Counted from the stretch's first letter, positions 45,392 to 53,767 are shown. The stretch: DNA of 64,000 nt from an uncultured Clostridium sp. (GCA_946540005.1 CAMNHY010000001.1:1-64000); one strand, 5' to 3'. The notes: a model not told the origin generated them from the sequence alone. A program made the numbers and translations.

Positions 45392-46255
45392 ATGGAAAAA
45401 GCTAATATTAATAAATTGTATACTGATACAATGTATTATTTAAAGCTTGAATCATATTTAAGAAGAATATGCGAACTTTATAATTATAAAGAAGTTATGA
45501 ATGATTTCTTAAATAATATCGATTTAAAGGATGAAAGCTTTAGAATGTTCTATTTTGAAAAAGATAGTAATACTTTTACCATTAAATCAAATAATATTAA
45601 TCAAATATTAATATCAGATATGATTTCTCTTATAGCTACAATCCTTAAAGGATTAAGCTTTAAAGATTATTTAATTAATATATTTGAAGACACTAAAAAT
45701 AATCATCATTTTAGAAATGTAAGTGATGTGTTAAACAATTTAGGCATTAACTACATAATAGAAAATAATTGCCAAGATAAAGTATTAGAAATAATACTAA
45801 ATAATTCAATAAAAGTAGGTTATGGTTTTATTGAATCAAATGATAATTCATTTGAAATTAAACTTGATATGAATCAATTAATAGATTTATTATTTGATGT
45901 ATCTAAATTTAAACCAAAGGCAAAAAGAATGCATATTTATTTTGTATCTAATTCAAATCGTACAAAATTAGAGAATTTAAGAATTATGAATTTATGTAGA
46001 TATGGCGGACTTATTTGTGACATGGATTATCAAAATAGCGATTATTTAAGCCAATTAGAATTGGCAATACAATCAAATGCTATGTTTACTTGTATCTTAG
46101 GAGACAACGAACTTAACAATATGGTTATTAGCATAAAAAATAATGATACAGATGAAGAAGAATTGATACCACTTAATGATGTATACTTATATGTACTTAA
46201 GTATTTACAAAAGAATGTATCAAAGTGCTCATCATGTCACGCCAAGGAGGATTAA
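45392..46255 (+). CDS. Degenerate histidyl-tRNA-synthetase-like protein
   Basis: A 287-residue protein in the place where Bacillota carry hisS before aspS. The C-terminal about 100 residues (from 190) follow the HisRS anticodon-binding domain: LRIMNLCRYGGLICDMDY, QLELAIQSNAMFTCILGDNEL, VISIKNNDTDEEELIPLNDV. The N-terminus (YLRRICELYNYKEV) recalls the first HisRS helix. Motif 2 and motif 3 and the histidine motifs (RGLDYYT type, GGGRYD) are absent, and it is about 130 residues shorter than HisRS (about 420), so it should not charge tRNA. The ATG at 45392 follows AGGAGG; the frame is intact. Function unknown. Confidence 0.7.
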   Translation: MEKANINKLYTDTMYYLKLESYLRRICELYNYKEVMNDFLNNIDLKDESFRMFYFEKDSNTFTIKSNNINQILISDMISLIATILKGLSFKDYLINIFEDTKNNHHFRNVSDVLNNLGINYIIENNCQDKVLEIILNNSIKVGYGFIESNDNSFEIKLDMNQLIDLLFDVSKFKPKAKRMHIYFVSNSNRTKLENLRIMNLCRYGGLICDMDYQNSDYLSQLELAIQSNAMFTCILGDNELNNMVISIKNNDTDEEELIPLNDVYLYVLKYLQKNVSKCSSCHAKED

Positions 46256-46256
46256 T

Positions 46257-47558
46257 ATGAGACGTGTTTTATTAAAGAACATTAAGCTAGGTGAAGTTAA
46301 TCACGTAGCAGGTTTTGTTGAAAACATCCGTAATAAGAAGTCTATGTGCTTTATCGTTTTACGTGATATTTCAGGAAAACTTCAATTAACAATTGAAAAA
46401 GCAAAGCATCCAGAAATGGAAGAAACATTAGCACAAATTACAGCTGATTCTGTAATTGAAGCTGAAGGTTTAATTCAAGCAAGCGAATATGTTAAATTAA
46501 ATGGTATGGAAATGTATCCAGATACTATTAAGATTGATTCAATTGCTGCACCAAACCCAATTGTTGCGCCTAAGGGTGAAGAAACAAATATCGATATGAG
46601 ACTTGATTATCGTTGGGTTGATTTAAGAACTGAGAAGAACCAATTAATGTTTGAGGTTCAATCATGCTTCGTAAATGCAATGAGAGAATTCTTAAATCAA
46701 AATGAATTTACTGAAATTCATACACCTAAATTAATTGGTGCTGAATCAGAATCAGGTGCTGGTGTATTCAAAGTAGATTATTTCGATAGAGATGCATTCT
46801 TAGCACAATCACCTCAATTCTATAAGCAAATGGCTATGTCTGCTGGTCTTGAAAGAATTTATGAAACAGGTCCTGTATTCCGTGCTGAGAAGTTTGCATC
46901 ACGTAAGCACTCAACTGAATTTACTTCATTTGACCTTGAATTCTCATATATTGAATCATTTAGAGATGTAATGAAGATGGAAGAGGACTTAGTTACATAC
47001 GCATTAAGCGCTGTAAAAGAAAAATATGGTGAACAAATTAAGAAGGTATTTGATATTGATGTTGTAGTACCTACAAAGCCATTCCCTGTAATTGATCTTC
47101 ATGATTTATATGATGAATTAGAAGCTCGTTATGGTTATAAGGTTCCTGAATCTGAGAAGGGTGATCTTACAACTGAAGGTGAGAGAATGTGTAAGCAATT
47201 TTCAATGGATAAGTATGGCCATGAATTCTTATTTGTTACAGGTTATTCAAAAGAAAATAGAGCCTTCTATCATATGAGAGATGAAAAAGGTGTTCCATGT
47301 GGTTATGACCTAATTTGGAAAGGTTGTGAAATCACAACAGGTGCACAACGTGAGCATAGATATGATATCTTAAAGGCACAAGCTGCTGAAAAGGGTCTTG
47401 GTAAAGATATCGAATTCTATCTAGAATTCTTTAAGTATGGTGTTCCACCACATGGTGGTTTTGCTATCGGTGTAGATAGAATGACTATGTTAATATTCAA
47501 TGTTGGTATTAAGGAAGCTGAATTCATCTTCCGTGGACCAGATAGATTAAATCCATAA
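46257..47558 (+). CDS. aspS: Aspartyl-tRNA synthetase, archaeal-type (AspS2)
   Basis: A class II synthetase of 433 residues, the size of the archaeal/eukaryotic type, not the about 590 of ordinary bacterial AspRS; the bacterial GAD insertion is missing. N-terminal OB domain (about 1-105), motif 2 FRAEKFASRKHSTEFTSFDLE and motif 3 GGFAIGVDRMTMLIF. The ATG at 46257 is chosen (GGAGG seven bases before, straddling the end of the previous gene); longer readings enter that gene. Archaeal-type AspRS can be non-discriminating, yet asnS is present at 29310. Controlled by the T-box upstream. Confidence 0.93.
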   Translation: MRRVLLKNIKLGEVNHVAGFVENIRNKKSMCFIVLRDISGKLQLTIEKAKHPEMEETLAQITADSVIEAEGLIQASEYVKLNGMEMYPDTIKIDSIAAPNPIVAPKGEETNIDMRLDYRWVDLRTEKNQLMFEVQSCFVNAMREFLNQNEFTEIHTPKLIGAESESGAGVFKVDYFDRDAFLAQSPQFYKQMAMSAGLERIYETGPVFRAEKFASRKHSTEFTSFDLEFSYIESFRDVMKMEEDLVTYALSAVKEKYGEQIKKVFDIDVVVPTKPFPVIDLHDLYDELEARYGYKVPESEKGDLTTEGERMCKQFSMDKYGHEFLFVTGYSKENRAFYHMRDEKGVPCGYDLIWKGCEITTGAQREHRYDILKAQAAEKGLGKDIEFYLEFFKYGVPPHGGFAIGVDRMTMLIFNVGIKEAEFIFRGPDRLNP

Positions 47559-47573
47559 TAGAGAGGTATTTAT

Positions 47574-48041
47574 ATGGCTCACATTAGTTGGGATGAATAC
47601 TTCATGGGTGTAGCTTTACTATCAAGTTATAGATCTAAAGATCCACATACTAAAGTGGGTGCTTGTATAGTAAATACAAAAAAGAGAATAGTTGGAATTG
47701 GATATAATGGATTTCCATATGGTTGCAAGGATGATGAATATCCTTGGGACAATGGAAAAGAAATGAAGTTCTTAGATACTAAGTATCCTTATGTTGTACA
47801 TGCAGAAGCTAATGCTATTTTAAATAGCACACAAAATCTTGAAGGTGCAACACTTTATGTATCATTATTTCCATGTAACGAATGTGCAAAATTAATTATT
47901 CAAAGTGGTATTAAACATGTAGTTTATATGGATGATAAATATAAAGAACAAGATTCTTTTATTGCATCTAAGAAGATGTTTGATAGTGCTGATGTTGATT
48001 ATCGTATGATTAAACCTATTAAAGTTAATATAGGAGAATAA
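47574..48041 (+). CDS. dCMP deaminase (ComEB-like)
   Basis: A 155-residue zinc deaminase giving dUMP for thymidylate synthesis. Zinc and catalytic residues: HAEANAIL (His and Glu) and PCNECAKLI (two Cys); N-terminal SWDEYFMGVALLSSYRSKDPHTKVGACIV is typical. It starts 15 bases after aspS and two bases before lspA, continuing the operon. Confidence 0.92.
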   Translation: MAHISWDEYFMGVALLSSYRSKDPHTKVGACIVNTKKRIVGIGYNGFPYGCKDDEYPWDNGKEMKFLDTKYPYVVHAEANAILNSTQNLEGATLYVSLFPCNECAKLIIQSGIKHVVYMDDKYKEQDSFIASKKMFDSADVDYRMIKPIKVNIGE

Positions 48042-48043
48042 TT

Positions 48044-48592
48044 ATGATAATTGGATATTTAATTGCATTTGTAGTTGTTATAATAGACATTATCAGCAAA
48101 GTGATAGTAATGAATAATATGCAATTAGGAAATGTAATTGAAGTAATACCTGGATTTATTAAATTCAGGTATGTATTAAATACAGGTATGGCATTTTCAT
48201 TATTTGATAATGCCACAGGTGCATTATTTGTTGTATCATTTGCTGCAACTATTGGTTTTGGATATTTAGTATTTAGATATTCAGATTATTTAAAGAGAAA
48301 GACATTGTCCATAGCTTTAGCATTTATGCTAGGTGGAACTATTGGTAATTTAATTGATAGATTTTTGACAATGATTGGTTTAAGAAAAGGTGTAGTAGAT
48401 TTTATAGAATTATGGATTGGAAAAGTAAATATAATCGGTAATTCTACATTTAATCTAGCCGATGCATTCCTTGTAGTTGGATGTATCTTATTAATCATTG
48501 ATTTATTAATCTTAGAATCAGTTAAAACATATAATAGAGAGAAACAATTAAAGGAGCTTGAGAACAATGGCACAGAAGATAATAGTAGATAG
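48044..48592 (+). CDS. lspA: Lipoprotein signal peptidase (SPase II)
   Basis: Aspartic protease of the membrane that removes prolipoprotein signal peptides. The 182 residues contain four helices, the NTGMAFSLF motif, and the two catalytic aspartates in GNLIDRF and FNLADAFLVVG. It processes the many lipoproteins seen here (YidC, the binding protein, both nucleases and others). rluD starts within its 3' end. Confidence 0.95.
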   Translation: MIIGYLIAFVVVIIDIISKVIVMNNMQLGNVIEVIPGFIKFRYVLNTGMAFSLFDNATGALFVVSFAATIGFGYLVFRYSDYLKRKTLSIALAFMLGGTIGNLIDRFLTMIGLRKGVVDFIELWIGKVNIIGNSTFNLADAFLVVGCILLIIDLLILESVKTYNREKQLKELENNGTEDNSR

Positions 48593-49475
48593 TAATATTG
48601 AAGGTATGAGACTTGATAAAGCCTTATCAACTGTTTTACCACAATCAAGAACTCAAATTGAATCATTTATTAAAGATGGTAAGATTACTGTCAATAATAA
48701 AGTAGTTAAAGGTAGCTATAAATTAGTATTAAATGACGAAATATTAATTGAAGAAGTTGAAGAAAAACAACTTAATCTTGCAAAAGAAAATCTTCATCTA
48801 GATATTGTATATGAAGATGATGATGTAGCTATCGTAAATAAACCAAGCGGTATGGTAGTTCATCCTGCTGCTGGAAATGAAGAACACACATTAGTTAATG
48901 GCTTATTATATCAAATGGATATAAAAGCCTCAATTAATGGTGTATTTAGACCAGGTATTGTTCATAGAATTGATAAAGATACATCAGGTTTATTAATGAT
49001 AGCTAAAAATGATAAAGCGATGGAATCTTTATCAAATCAATTGAAAGAACATACGTGTCATCGTGTATATGTTGGACTTGTATATGGTGTAATAGGTGAA
49101 AATGAAGGTAAGATTATTGCCCCTATCGGAAGAAGTATTTCTGATAGAAAGAAAATGACTGTTACATCAAGCGGTAAAGACGCAATTACACATTTTAGAG
49201 TTTTACAAAGATATTTAGATAACACTTTATGTGAATTTAAGCTTGAAACTGGTAGAACTCATCAAATACGTGTTCATATGAAATATATAGGTCATCCTTT
49301 AGTAGGAGATCCACAATATGGCCCTAGACATGTAATTGGAAATAATGGTCAATTCTTACATGCAAAGACAATAGGATTCATACATCCTACAACAGGAAAA
49401 TACATGGAATTTACTTCAGAATTACCACAATATTTTACAGATTACCTTCAAACTCTTAAAAAGAGAGAAGAGTAA
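48567..49475 (+). CDS. rluD: RluD-family rRNA pseudouridine synthase
   Basis: A 302-residue RluA/RluD family enzyme. An S4 domain (about 13-60: RLDKALSTVLPQSRTQIESFIKDGKITVN) precedes the catalytic domain with HRIDKDTSGLLM (catalytic Asp) and GRTHQIRVHMKYIGHPLVGDPQYG. The ATG at 48567 is used (AAAGGAG upstream); the TTG at 48558 is too close to the ribosome site. lspA-rluD is a widespread pair. Which RluD subfamily member it is cannot be settled by eye. Confidence 0.93.
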   Translation: MAQKIIVDSNIEGMRLDKALSTVLPQSRTQIESFIKDGKITVNNKVVKGSYKLVLNDEILIEEVEEKQLNLAKENLHLDIVYEDDDVAIVNKPSGMVVHPAAGNEEHTLVNGLLYQMDIKASINGVFRPGIVHRIDKDTSGLLMIAKNDKAMESLSNQLKEHTCHRVYVGLVYGVIGENEGKIIAPIGRSISDRKKMTVTSSGKDAITHFRVLQRYLDNTLCEFKLETGRTHQIRVHMKYIGHPLVGDPQYGPRHVIGNNGQFLHAKTIGFIHPTTGKYMEFTSELPQYFTDYLQTLKKREE

Positions 49476-49498
49476 GAAAAAAATATTAAAAAAAATAC

Positions 49499-49527
49499 TT
49501 GCTTTTTTATATGCGTTAAAGTATAAT
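49499..49527 (+). promoter_or_regulatory. Promoter of tRNA-Gln
   Basis: TTGCTT (49499-49504), 17 bp, TATAAT (49522-49527), 17 bp before the first base of the tRNA. Confidence 0.75.
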
Positions 49528-49544
49528 GAATAAGCAAGTTAAAT

Positions 49545-49619
49545 AGGACTATAGCCAAGCGGTAAGGCAAAGGACTTTGACTCCTTCACGCGCTGGTTCG
49601 AATCCAGCTAGTCCTGCCA
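49545..49619 (+). tRNA. trnQ: tRNA-Gln (anticodon UUG)
   Basis: Full cloverleaf: acceptor AGGACTA/TAGTCCT, D arm with AAGCGGTAAGGC, anticodon stem AAGGA/TCCTT with TTG at 49577-49579, T arm GCTGGTTCGAATCCAGC, and an encoded CCA end (49617-49619). A terminator follows at 49638. It marks the left edge of the accessory block. Confidence 0.98.
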
Positions 49620-49637
49620 GTTTTTATAAAAATACAT

Positions 49638-49661
49638 TCTGTCTTTAGGCAGATTTTTTTT
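49638..49661 (+). terminator. Terminator of tRNA-Gln
   Basis: Stem TCTGTC/GGCAGA (49638-49643 with 49648-49653, one G-T pair), TTTA loop, T8. Confidence 0.85.
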
Positions 49662-49670
49662 ATGTCAATG

Positions 49671-49696
49671 ATTAGACCTAGCAATAGGTCTTTTTT
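49671..49696 (+). repeat. Repeated terminator hairpin, copy 1
   Basis: AGACCTA-GCAA-TAGGTCT followed by T run: 7-bp stem with a GNRA loop. Two more copies, identical including the ATT before the stem, are at 51672 and 54200. This copy lies 10 bases after another terminator, with no gene of its own in front. Confidence 0.9.
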
Positions 49697-49709
49697 ATAT
49701 AGAACGAGA

Positions 49710-49770
49710 AACTTGTTGGTATCATTTGATACTAATAAGTATTGAACTTGTTGGTATCGTTTGATATAAT
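49710..49770 (+). promoter_or_regulatory. Promoter with duplicated 22-bp operator-like repeat
   Basis: AACTTGTTGGTATC(A/G)TTTGATA occurs at 49710-49731 and 49745-49766 (one mismatch, 35 bp apart). The second copy overlaps the promoter TTGAAC (49742-49747), 17 bp, TATAAT (49765-49770). The next gene starts with an XRE-type helix-turn-helix, so autoregulation is likely. Confidence 0.7.
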
Positions 49771-49784
49771 ATAGTTGAAAGAAG

Positions 49785-50648
49785 ATGATGACTATGGATT
49801 ATAATGTAGGAAAAGATTTAGCATTAATTCGTGACTTTTATAATTTATCACAAGATGATATAGCTATAGAATTAAAAGTTGAAAAATTAAGAATTACAAG
49901 GACTGAAACAGGTGAGTCTTATCCAAGAAAAGAATTCATAGAAAGAGTTTATGATTATTGTTTTAATAAAGGACTTAGATTAAATATTCAAAAAGAAATG
50001 TTTTATAAGGACGATGTTAAGAATGGACATATATTATTGACTCATGCTTCTAAAAAAGGAATTGTTGGAAATATAGATGTAAAACTGGGTAGAACAAACA
50101 GTGATTTTGGGCAAGGGTTTTATTGTGGTGAATCATATGATAAATCCATATCGTTTGTTTGTAGAAGTGATGATGCATCTATTTATTTTATTGATTTTAA
50201 TCCTGATGGTTTGAAACGTATAGAGTTTAATGTTGAAGAAAATTGGATGTTAGCAATAGCATATTATAGAGGAAGATTAGAAGAATATAAAAACAATAAA
50301 AAAATATTAGACATAATTAAATCCATTGAGGATTCTGATTATGTTGTTGCACCTATTGCTGATAATCGTATGTTTGAAATAATTGACCAATTTATTGAAG
50401 GATATATCACAGATGAACAATGTAAACATTGCTTGGCAGCTACAAATCTTGGACTTCAGTATGTATTTTTGACTGAAAAAGCAGTAAGTAATCTTAAAGT
50501 TCTTGAAAAATGTTACATATCAAGTAGCGAAAAGAAATATTACATTAAAAAACAAGAAGATTATCAAAAAGAAGGCGTAGATAAATCTAAGCTTGCTAGA
50601 ATCCAATATAAGGGTCAAGGAAAGTACATAGAGGAATTGTTAAAATGA
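49785..50648 (+). CDS. XRE helix-turn-helix fused to DUF3990 (ADP-ribosyltransferase-like) protein
   Basis: A 287-residue fusion. Residues about 8-60 form an XRE-type DNA-binding domain (GKDLALIRDFYNLSQDDIAIELKVEKLRITRTETGE). From about 83 the sequence matches the DUF3990 pattern: ILLTHASKKGIVG, then LGRTNSDFGQGFYCGESYDKSISF, the Asn-x-Asp-Phe-Gly-x-Gly-Phe-Tyr motif of ADP-ribosyltransferase-like toxins. The start is uncertain among ATGs at 49785, 49788 and 49794. The stop overlaps the next gene (ATGA). Expected to be a toxin with built-in operator binding, or a sensor that is inhibited by its partner. Confidence 0.8.
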   Translation: MMTMDYNVGKDLALIRDFYNLSQDDIAIELKVEKLRITRTETGESYPRKEFIERVYDYCFNKGLRLNIQKEMFYKDDVKNGHILLTHASKKGIVGNIDVKLGRTNSDFGQGFYCGESYDKSISFVCRSDDASIYFIDFNPDGLKRIEFNVEENWMLAIAYYRGRLEEYKNNKKILDIIKSIEDSDYVVAPIADNRMFEIIDQFIEGYITDEQCKHCLAATNLGLQYVFLTEKAVSNLKVLEKCYISSSEKKYYIKKQEDYQKEGVDKSKLARIQYKGQGKYIEELLK

Positions 50649-51586
50649 TTAAAATAGATAGAGATGGATTAACATTATGTAAATTACAAGGTGAATTATT
50701 TGAAAATTCTATAAAATATGTAAACCAAAGCTCAAGTATATTTATTCGTAGATTTATGAATTCTAATATTGCTAGAACCTTTGATTCTAAGGACATTTTA
50801 AATGATACTAAACCTTTTGAAATGATTTATGAGATTATAGATGATGAATTTGGGAAAAGTGAATATGGTTCAAAAAAATTTGGAAGCGAATCTTTGTTTT
50901 GGATTGGATATATTTATAGGTATTTTTCATATACATATAACCTAAGTTCTAAACAAGTGTATAAAATGATTAAGCCTGATGAATTAAATGAGCGATATTA
51001 TGTATATCATACATTCGATCCAGCCTTTGCTATTGAAAGAATGCTTGAAGAAAAAAATATTTCATTAGATGAAAAATCTCAAAACAAAAAGTTGTTAAAT
51101 TTAATTAGAAATCAAAAGTATAATGAAGAAGTTAAATTAATTCCAATGACTAGAGAGTTAGCTCACAACCTCTTTGTAGATTTTAAAAATGATGTTTCGA
51201 TGTTTGAAAGCGAGGAGTCTTTTAAAGAATATTTTTATGATAAAAAAAATATTGATTTATATGTTGATACTAAAAAAGAAAAAGGATATGTTTTATTAGC
51301 AATAACTTATAAAGATGAAGTTATTGGAGAAATAAGATTTAAAAATATAAGTAATGAATCTGCTGTATTAGGTATTGTACTAAAAAATGATGAATATAAG
51401 AATAAAGGATTAGGTTCATATTCATTATTAAAAGCAATAGATTATGCAAAAGAAGTGTTAAGATTAAAGAAAATACTTGTATCTATATTACCTAATAATA
51501 CAAGATCGATTCATGTTTTCGAGAAAATAGGATTTAAAGAAATAAAGGAAGATAATAATTTTATTTGGTTTGAGAAAATAATTTAA
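50645..51586 (+). CDS. Antitoxin/adaptor-like domain fused to GNAT acetyltransferase
   Basis: A 313-residue fusion. The N-terminal about 140 residues (SSIFIRRFMNS..., LFWIGYIYRYFSYTYNLSSKQVYKMI, YYVYHTFDPAFAIERML) belong to a family I know as a neighbour of DUF3990 genes and that resembles DUF3791 in its final helices. From about 158 a RimJ/RimL-type GNAT domain follows: VKLIPMTRELAHNLF, VIGEIRFKN, acetyl-CoA loop NDEYKNKGLGSYSLLKAIDYA, NTRSIHVFEKIGFKEI. Translation is coupled to the DUF3990 gene. It could be the antitoxin partner with an enzymatic addition; the acetylation target is unknown. Confidence 0.75.
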   Translation: MIKIDRDGLTLCKLQGELFENSIKYVNQSSSIFIRRFMNSNIARTFDSKDILNDTKPFEMIYEIIDDEFGKSEYGSKKFGSESLFWIGYIYRYFSYTYNLSSKQVYKMIKPDELNERYYVYHTFDPAFAIERMLEEKNISLDEKSQNKKLLNLIRNQKYNEEVKLIPMTRELAHNLFVDFKNDVSMFESEESFKEYFYDKKNIDLYVDTKKEKGYVLLAITYKDEVIGEIRFKNISNESAVLGIVLKNDEYKNKGLGSYSLLKAIDYAKEVLRLKKILVSILPNNTRSIHVFEKIGFKEIKEDNNFIWFEKII

Positions 51587-51671
51587 AAAGTACTATTTTA
51601 GATTTATTTTATCCAACATATTCGAGAGGCAAAAGCCGTTATCATAGATGTTACATAAAAAGCAGTAAAAG

Positions 51672-51698
51672 ATTAGACCTAGCAATAGGTCTTTTTTT
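51672..51698 (+). repeat. Repeated terminator hairpin, copy 2
   Basis: Same AGACCTA-GCAA-TAGGTCT hairpin with T7, 86 bases after the GNAT-fusion gene and upstream of the LytTR-type promoter region. The spacer 51587-51671 otherwise shows only a weak GGC/GCC hairpin. Confidence 0.9.
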
Positions 51699-51705
51699 GC
51701 ATTTA

Positions 51706-51775
51706 ATACTGAATACTTAAAAAAACATACCGAATACCTCAAATCTATTTTATTAATTAAATAAATTTATATAAT
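51706..51775 (+). promoter_or_regulatory. LytTR-type direct-repeat operator and promoter of the ABC/LytTR operon
   Basis: ATACTGAATACTT (51706-51718) and ATACCGAATACCT (51727-51739) are direct repeats exactly 21 bp apart, two helical turns, the layout used by LytTR regulators. They end about 31 bp before a TATAAT (51770-51775) that lacks a good -35, as expected for an activated promoter. The operon contains a LytTR gene. Confidence 0.7.
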
Positions 51776-51793
51776 AAGCTTGAGGTGAGGCGA

Positions 51794-52507
51794 ATGGAAA
51801 TAATTAAAATTAATAATGTATCAAAAGATTATAAAAATATAAAGGCCTTAAATAATATTAATCTATCTATAAATGAAGGTGAATTATATGGCTTACTTGG
51901 TGTAAATGGAGCTGGTAAAACAACATTACTAAAAATATTATCAGGATTAACTAATCCAACAAGCGGTGATTTTATTGTTGATGGACGTACTAATAAAAAT
52001 ATGGATGAAATTAAAAGAATAATAGATATATCACCACAAGAAAGTGCTGTTGCTAAAAATTTAACTGTATTAGAAAACTTAGAATTTTTTCAAGATTTAT
52101 ATAATCAAAAAGATGAAAAATATTTAAATGAAATAATTGATGATTTAGGATTAAGCGAAGTAGTTAACCAAAGAGCTAAAACCTTATCTGGTGGTTATCA
52201 AAGAAGATTATCAATCGCATTAGGAATGATGTCTAAGCCAAAGATATTATTACTAGATGAACCAACACTAGGCTTAGATGTTATCGCAAGAAGAGAATTA
52301 TGGAAAATTGTTAATAAATTTAAAGGCAAAATAACTATTATATTAACATCACATTACTTAGAAGAAATAGAAGAGTTATGTGATAGAGTTGCCATATTAT
52401 CAAAAGGTAATTTATTAATTGAAGGAACAATTAATGAAATAAAAGAAAAAACAAATGAGTCTTCATTTGAAGAAGCGTTTGTAAAAATTGTTGGAGGTAT
52501 AGATTAA
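51794..52507 (+). CDS. ABC transporter ATP-binding protein (drug/antimicrobial-peptide export type)
   Basis: A 237-residue ATPase: Walker A GVNGAGKTT, signature LSGGYQRRLSIALGM, Walker B LLLDEPTLGLDV, H-loop TSHYLEEIEELC. It belongs to the DRA/CcmA-like group that pairs with ABC-2 permeases. The ATG at 51794 is chosen over the GTG at 51785, which lies inside the ribosome site GAGGTGAGG. Stop and next start overlap (TAATG). Confidence 0.92.
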   Translation: MEIIKINNVSKDYKNIKALNNINLSINEGELYGLLGVNGAGKTTLLKILSGLTNPTSGDFIVDGRTNKNMDEIKRIIDISPQESAVAKNLTVLENLEFFQDLYNQKDEKYLNEIIDDLGLSEVVNQRAKTLSGGYQRRLSIALGMMSKPKILLLDEPTLGLDVIARRELWKIVNKFKGKITIILTSHYLEEIEELCDRVAILSKGNLLIEGTINEIKEKTNESSFEEAFVKIVGGID

Positions 52508-53304
52508 TGAAAACTATTGTATTCATGAAAAGAAATTTAAAAGAAATGACAAGAGATCCATTAATTTATATCTTTTGTCTAGGCTTTCCTATTATTATGG
52601 TTTTGATGTTTCAAATTATATTAAAATATGCAGGTGATAATGTATCAATTTTTGAAGTTAAGAGCTTAATTCCTGGTATTATGATGTTTTCATATTCAAT
52701 GCTAATGCTAATAGCTGCTTTATTAATTTCAAAAGATAAAACTAGTTCATTTTTAAAAAGATTATATACATCACCTATGAAAAGCCATAATTATATAATC
52801 GGTTATTTTGTTCCATTTTTAATTATTGGAATAATTCAATCAATTATTTGTATAATATTAGGATATATTTGTGGTGCTATTTCTAATACAGGCTTTATAT
52901 CATTTTCTAATAGTTTATTATTAATATTAGAAATGCTTCCAATTATGTCTATAAATATTTTTATAGGAATGATTTTTGCAACATTATTAAATGAAAAATC
53001 AGCACCTGCAGTTACATCTATATTCATTTCATTATCTGGTATTATAGGTGGTGCGTGGATGCCACTTGAGACAATGGGGGATTTTGAAAAGGTTGCAGAA
53101 TGCTTACCATTTTATCCATCAGTTTATTTAGGTAGAATAATAACTCATGCAAAGCATACACTACCTGATTTAAATGGAAATCTTAGTTATTATTCATTTA
53201 GCGATAGAGGATTAATGTTTTTATTAATTATATTTGGTTATTTGATTATAACTGGATTATTAACTATTTTATTTTTTAATAAAAAATTAAAAAAAGATTG
53301 TTAA
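52507..53304 (+). CDS. ABC-2 type transporter permease
   Basis: A 265-residue membrane protein with six helices in the ABC-2 arrangement: one near the N-terminus (YIFCLGFPIIMVLMF), four between about 55 and 185, and one near the C-terminus. SGIIGGAWMPLETMGDFEKVAECLPFYPSVYLGR before the last helix is typical of the family. It pairs with the ATPase upstream; substrate unknown, probably a peptide, lipid or drug. Confidence 0.9.
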   Translation: MKTIVFMKRNLKEMTRDPLIYIFCLGFPIIMVLMFQIILKYAGDNVSIFEVKSLIPGIMMFSYSMLMLIAALLISKDKTSSFLKRLYTSPMKSHNYIIGYFVPFLIIGIIQSIICIILGYICGAISNTGFISFSNSLLLILEMLPIMSINIFIGMIFATLLNEKSAPAVTSIFISLSGIIGGAWMPLETMGDFEKVAECLPFYPSVYLGRIITHAKHTLPDLNGNLSYYSFSDRGLMFLLIIFGYLIITGLLTILFFNKKLKKDC

Positions 53305-53334
53305 TATAGTATAATTATTTCAGGGGTGAATCCT

Positions 53335-53766
53335 ATGAAATGTTATACATATATTAATGATAAGGAAGAAGAAAAAGTCTTAATTTATGCTCATGATAGA
53401 ACAAGGCTTGTAGAAGATATAGAATCTTTAGTTTTATCATCAGAGGTAGATTTAACAGGTAATTGTGATAGTGAAATAATAAAAATAGATATTAATGATG
53501 TAGCATGCTTTATATCTGATAATAATAAAGTATATGCTTTAATCGGAGATAAGAAATATCAAATAAAATATAGATTATATCAAATAGAAGAATTAAATTT
53601 GAATATATTTATAAAAATTAATCAATCCTGTTTAGCTAATAAAACTAAAATAAAAAGATTTGAAACTACAATTGGTGGTGCTATAAAGGTAGTTTTTAAA
53701 AATGGATATATAGATTATATAGCTAGACGAGAATTAAAAAATGTTAAGAAAAGGATGGGATTATAA
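53335..53766 (+). CDS. LytTR-family DNA-binding regulator (stand-alone)
   Basis: A 143-residue regulator. The N-terminal about 45 residues have no receiver domain; the LytTR domain (about 45-143) reads IIKIDINDVACFISDNNKVYALIGDKKYQIKYRLYQIEEL, FIKINQSCLANKTKIKRFE and VVFKNGYIDYIARRELKNVKKRMG. The ATG at 53335 follows AGGGGTG; a TATAAT at about 53310 may give extra expression. It probably binds the repeats at 51706-51739. Confidence 0.9.
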   Translation: MKCYTYINDKEEEKVLIYAHDRTRLVEDIESLVLSSEVDLTGNCDSEIIKIDINDVACFISDNNKVYALIGDKKYQIKYRLYQIEELNLNIFIKINQSCLANKTKIKRFETTIGGAIKVVFKNGYIDYIARRELKNVKKRMGL

Positions 53767-53767
53767 T

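Noticed and set aside
46176-46256. Longer N-terminus of AspRS
   Set aside because: The added 27 residues lie in the end of the HisRS-like gene, while AGGAGG stands directly before the ATG at 46257.
49545-49619. Attachment-site duplication of the tRNA-Gln 3' end
   Set aside because: I searched by eye for a second copy of the T-arm/acceptor sequence up to mnmE and did not find one.
53741-53767. Longer start of the DUF3021 protein inside the LytTR gene
   Set aside because: The nine extra residues overlap the LytTR reading frame and add charged residues not expected in the family; the ATG at 53768 directly follows the LytTR stop.
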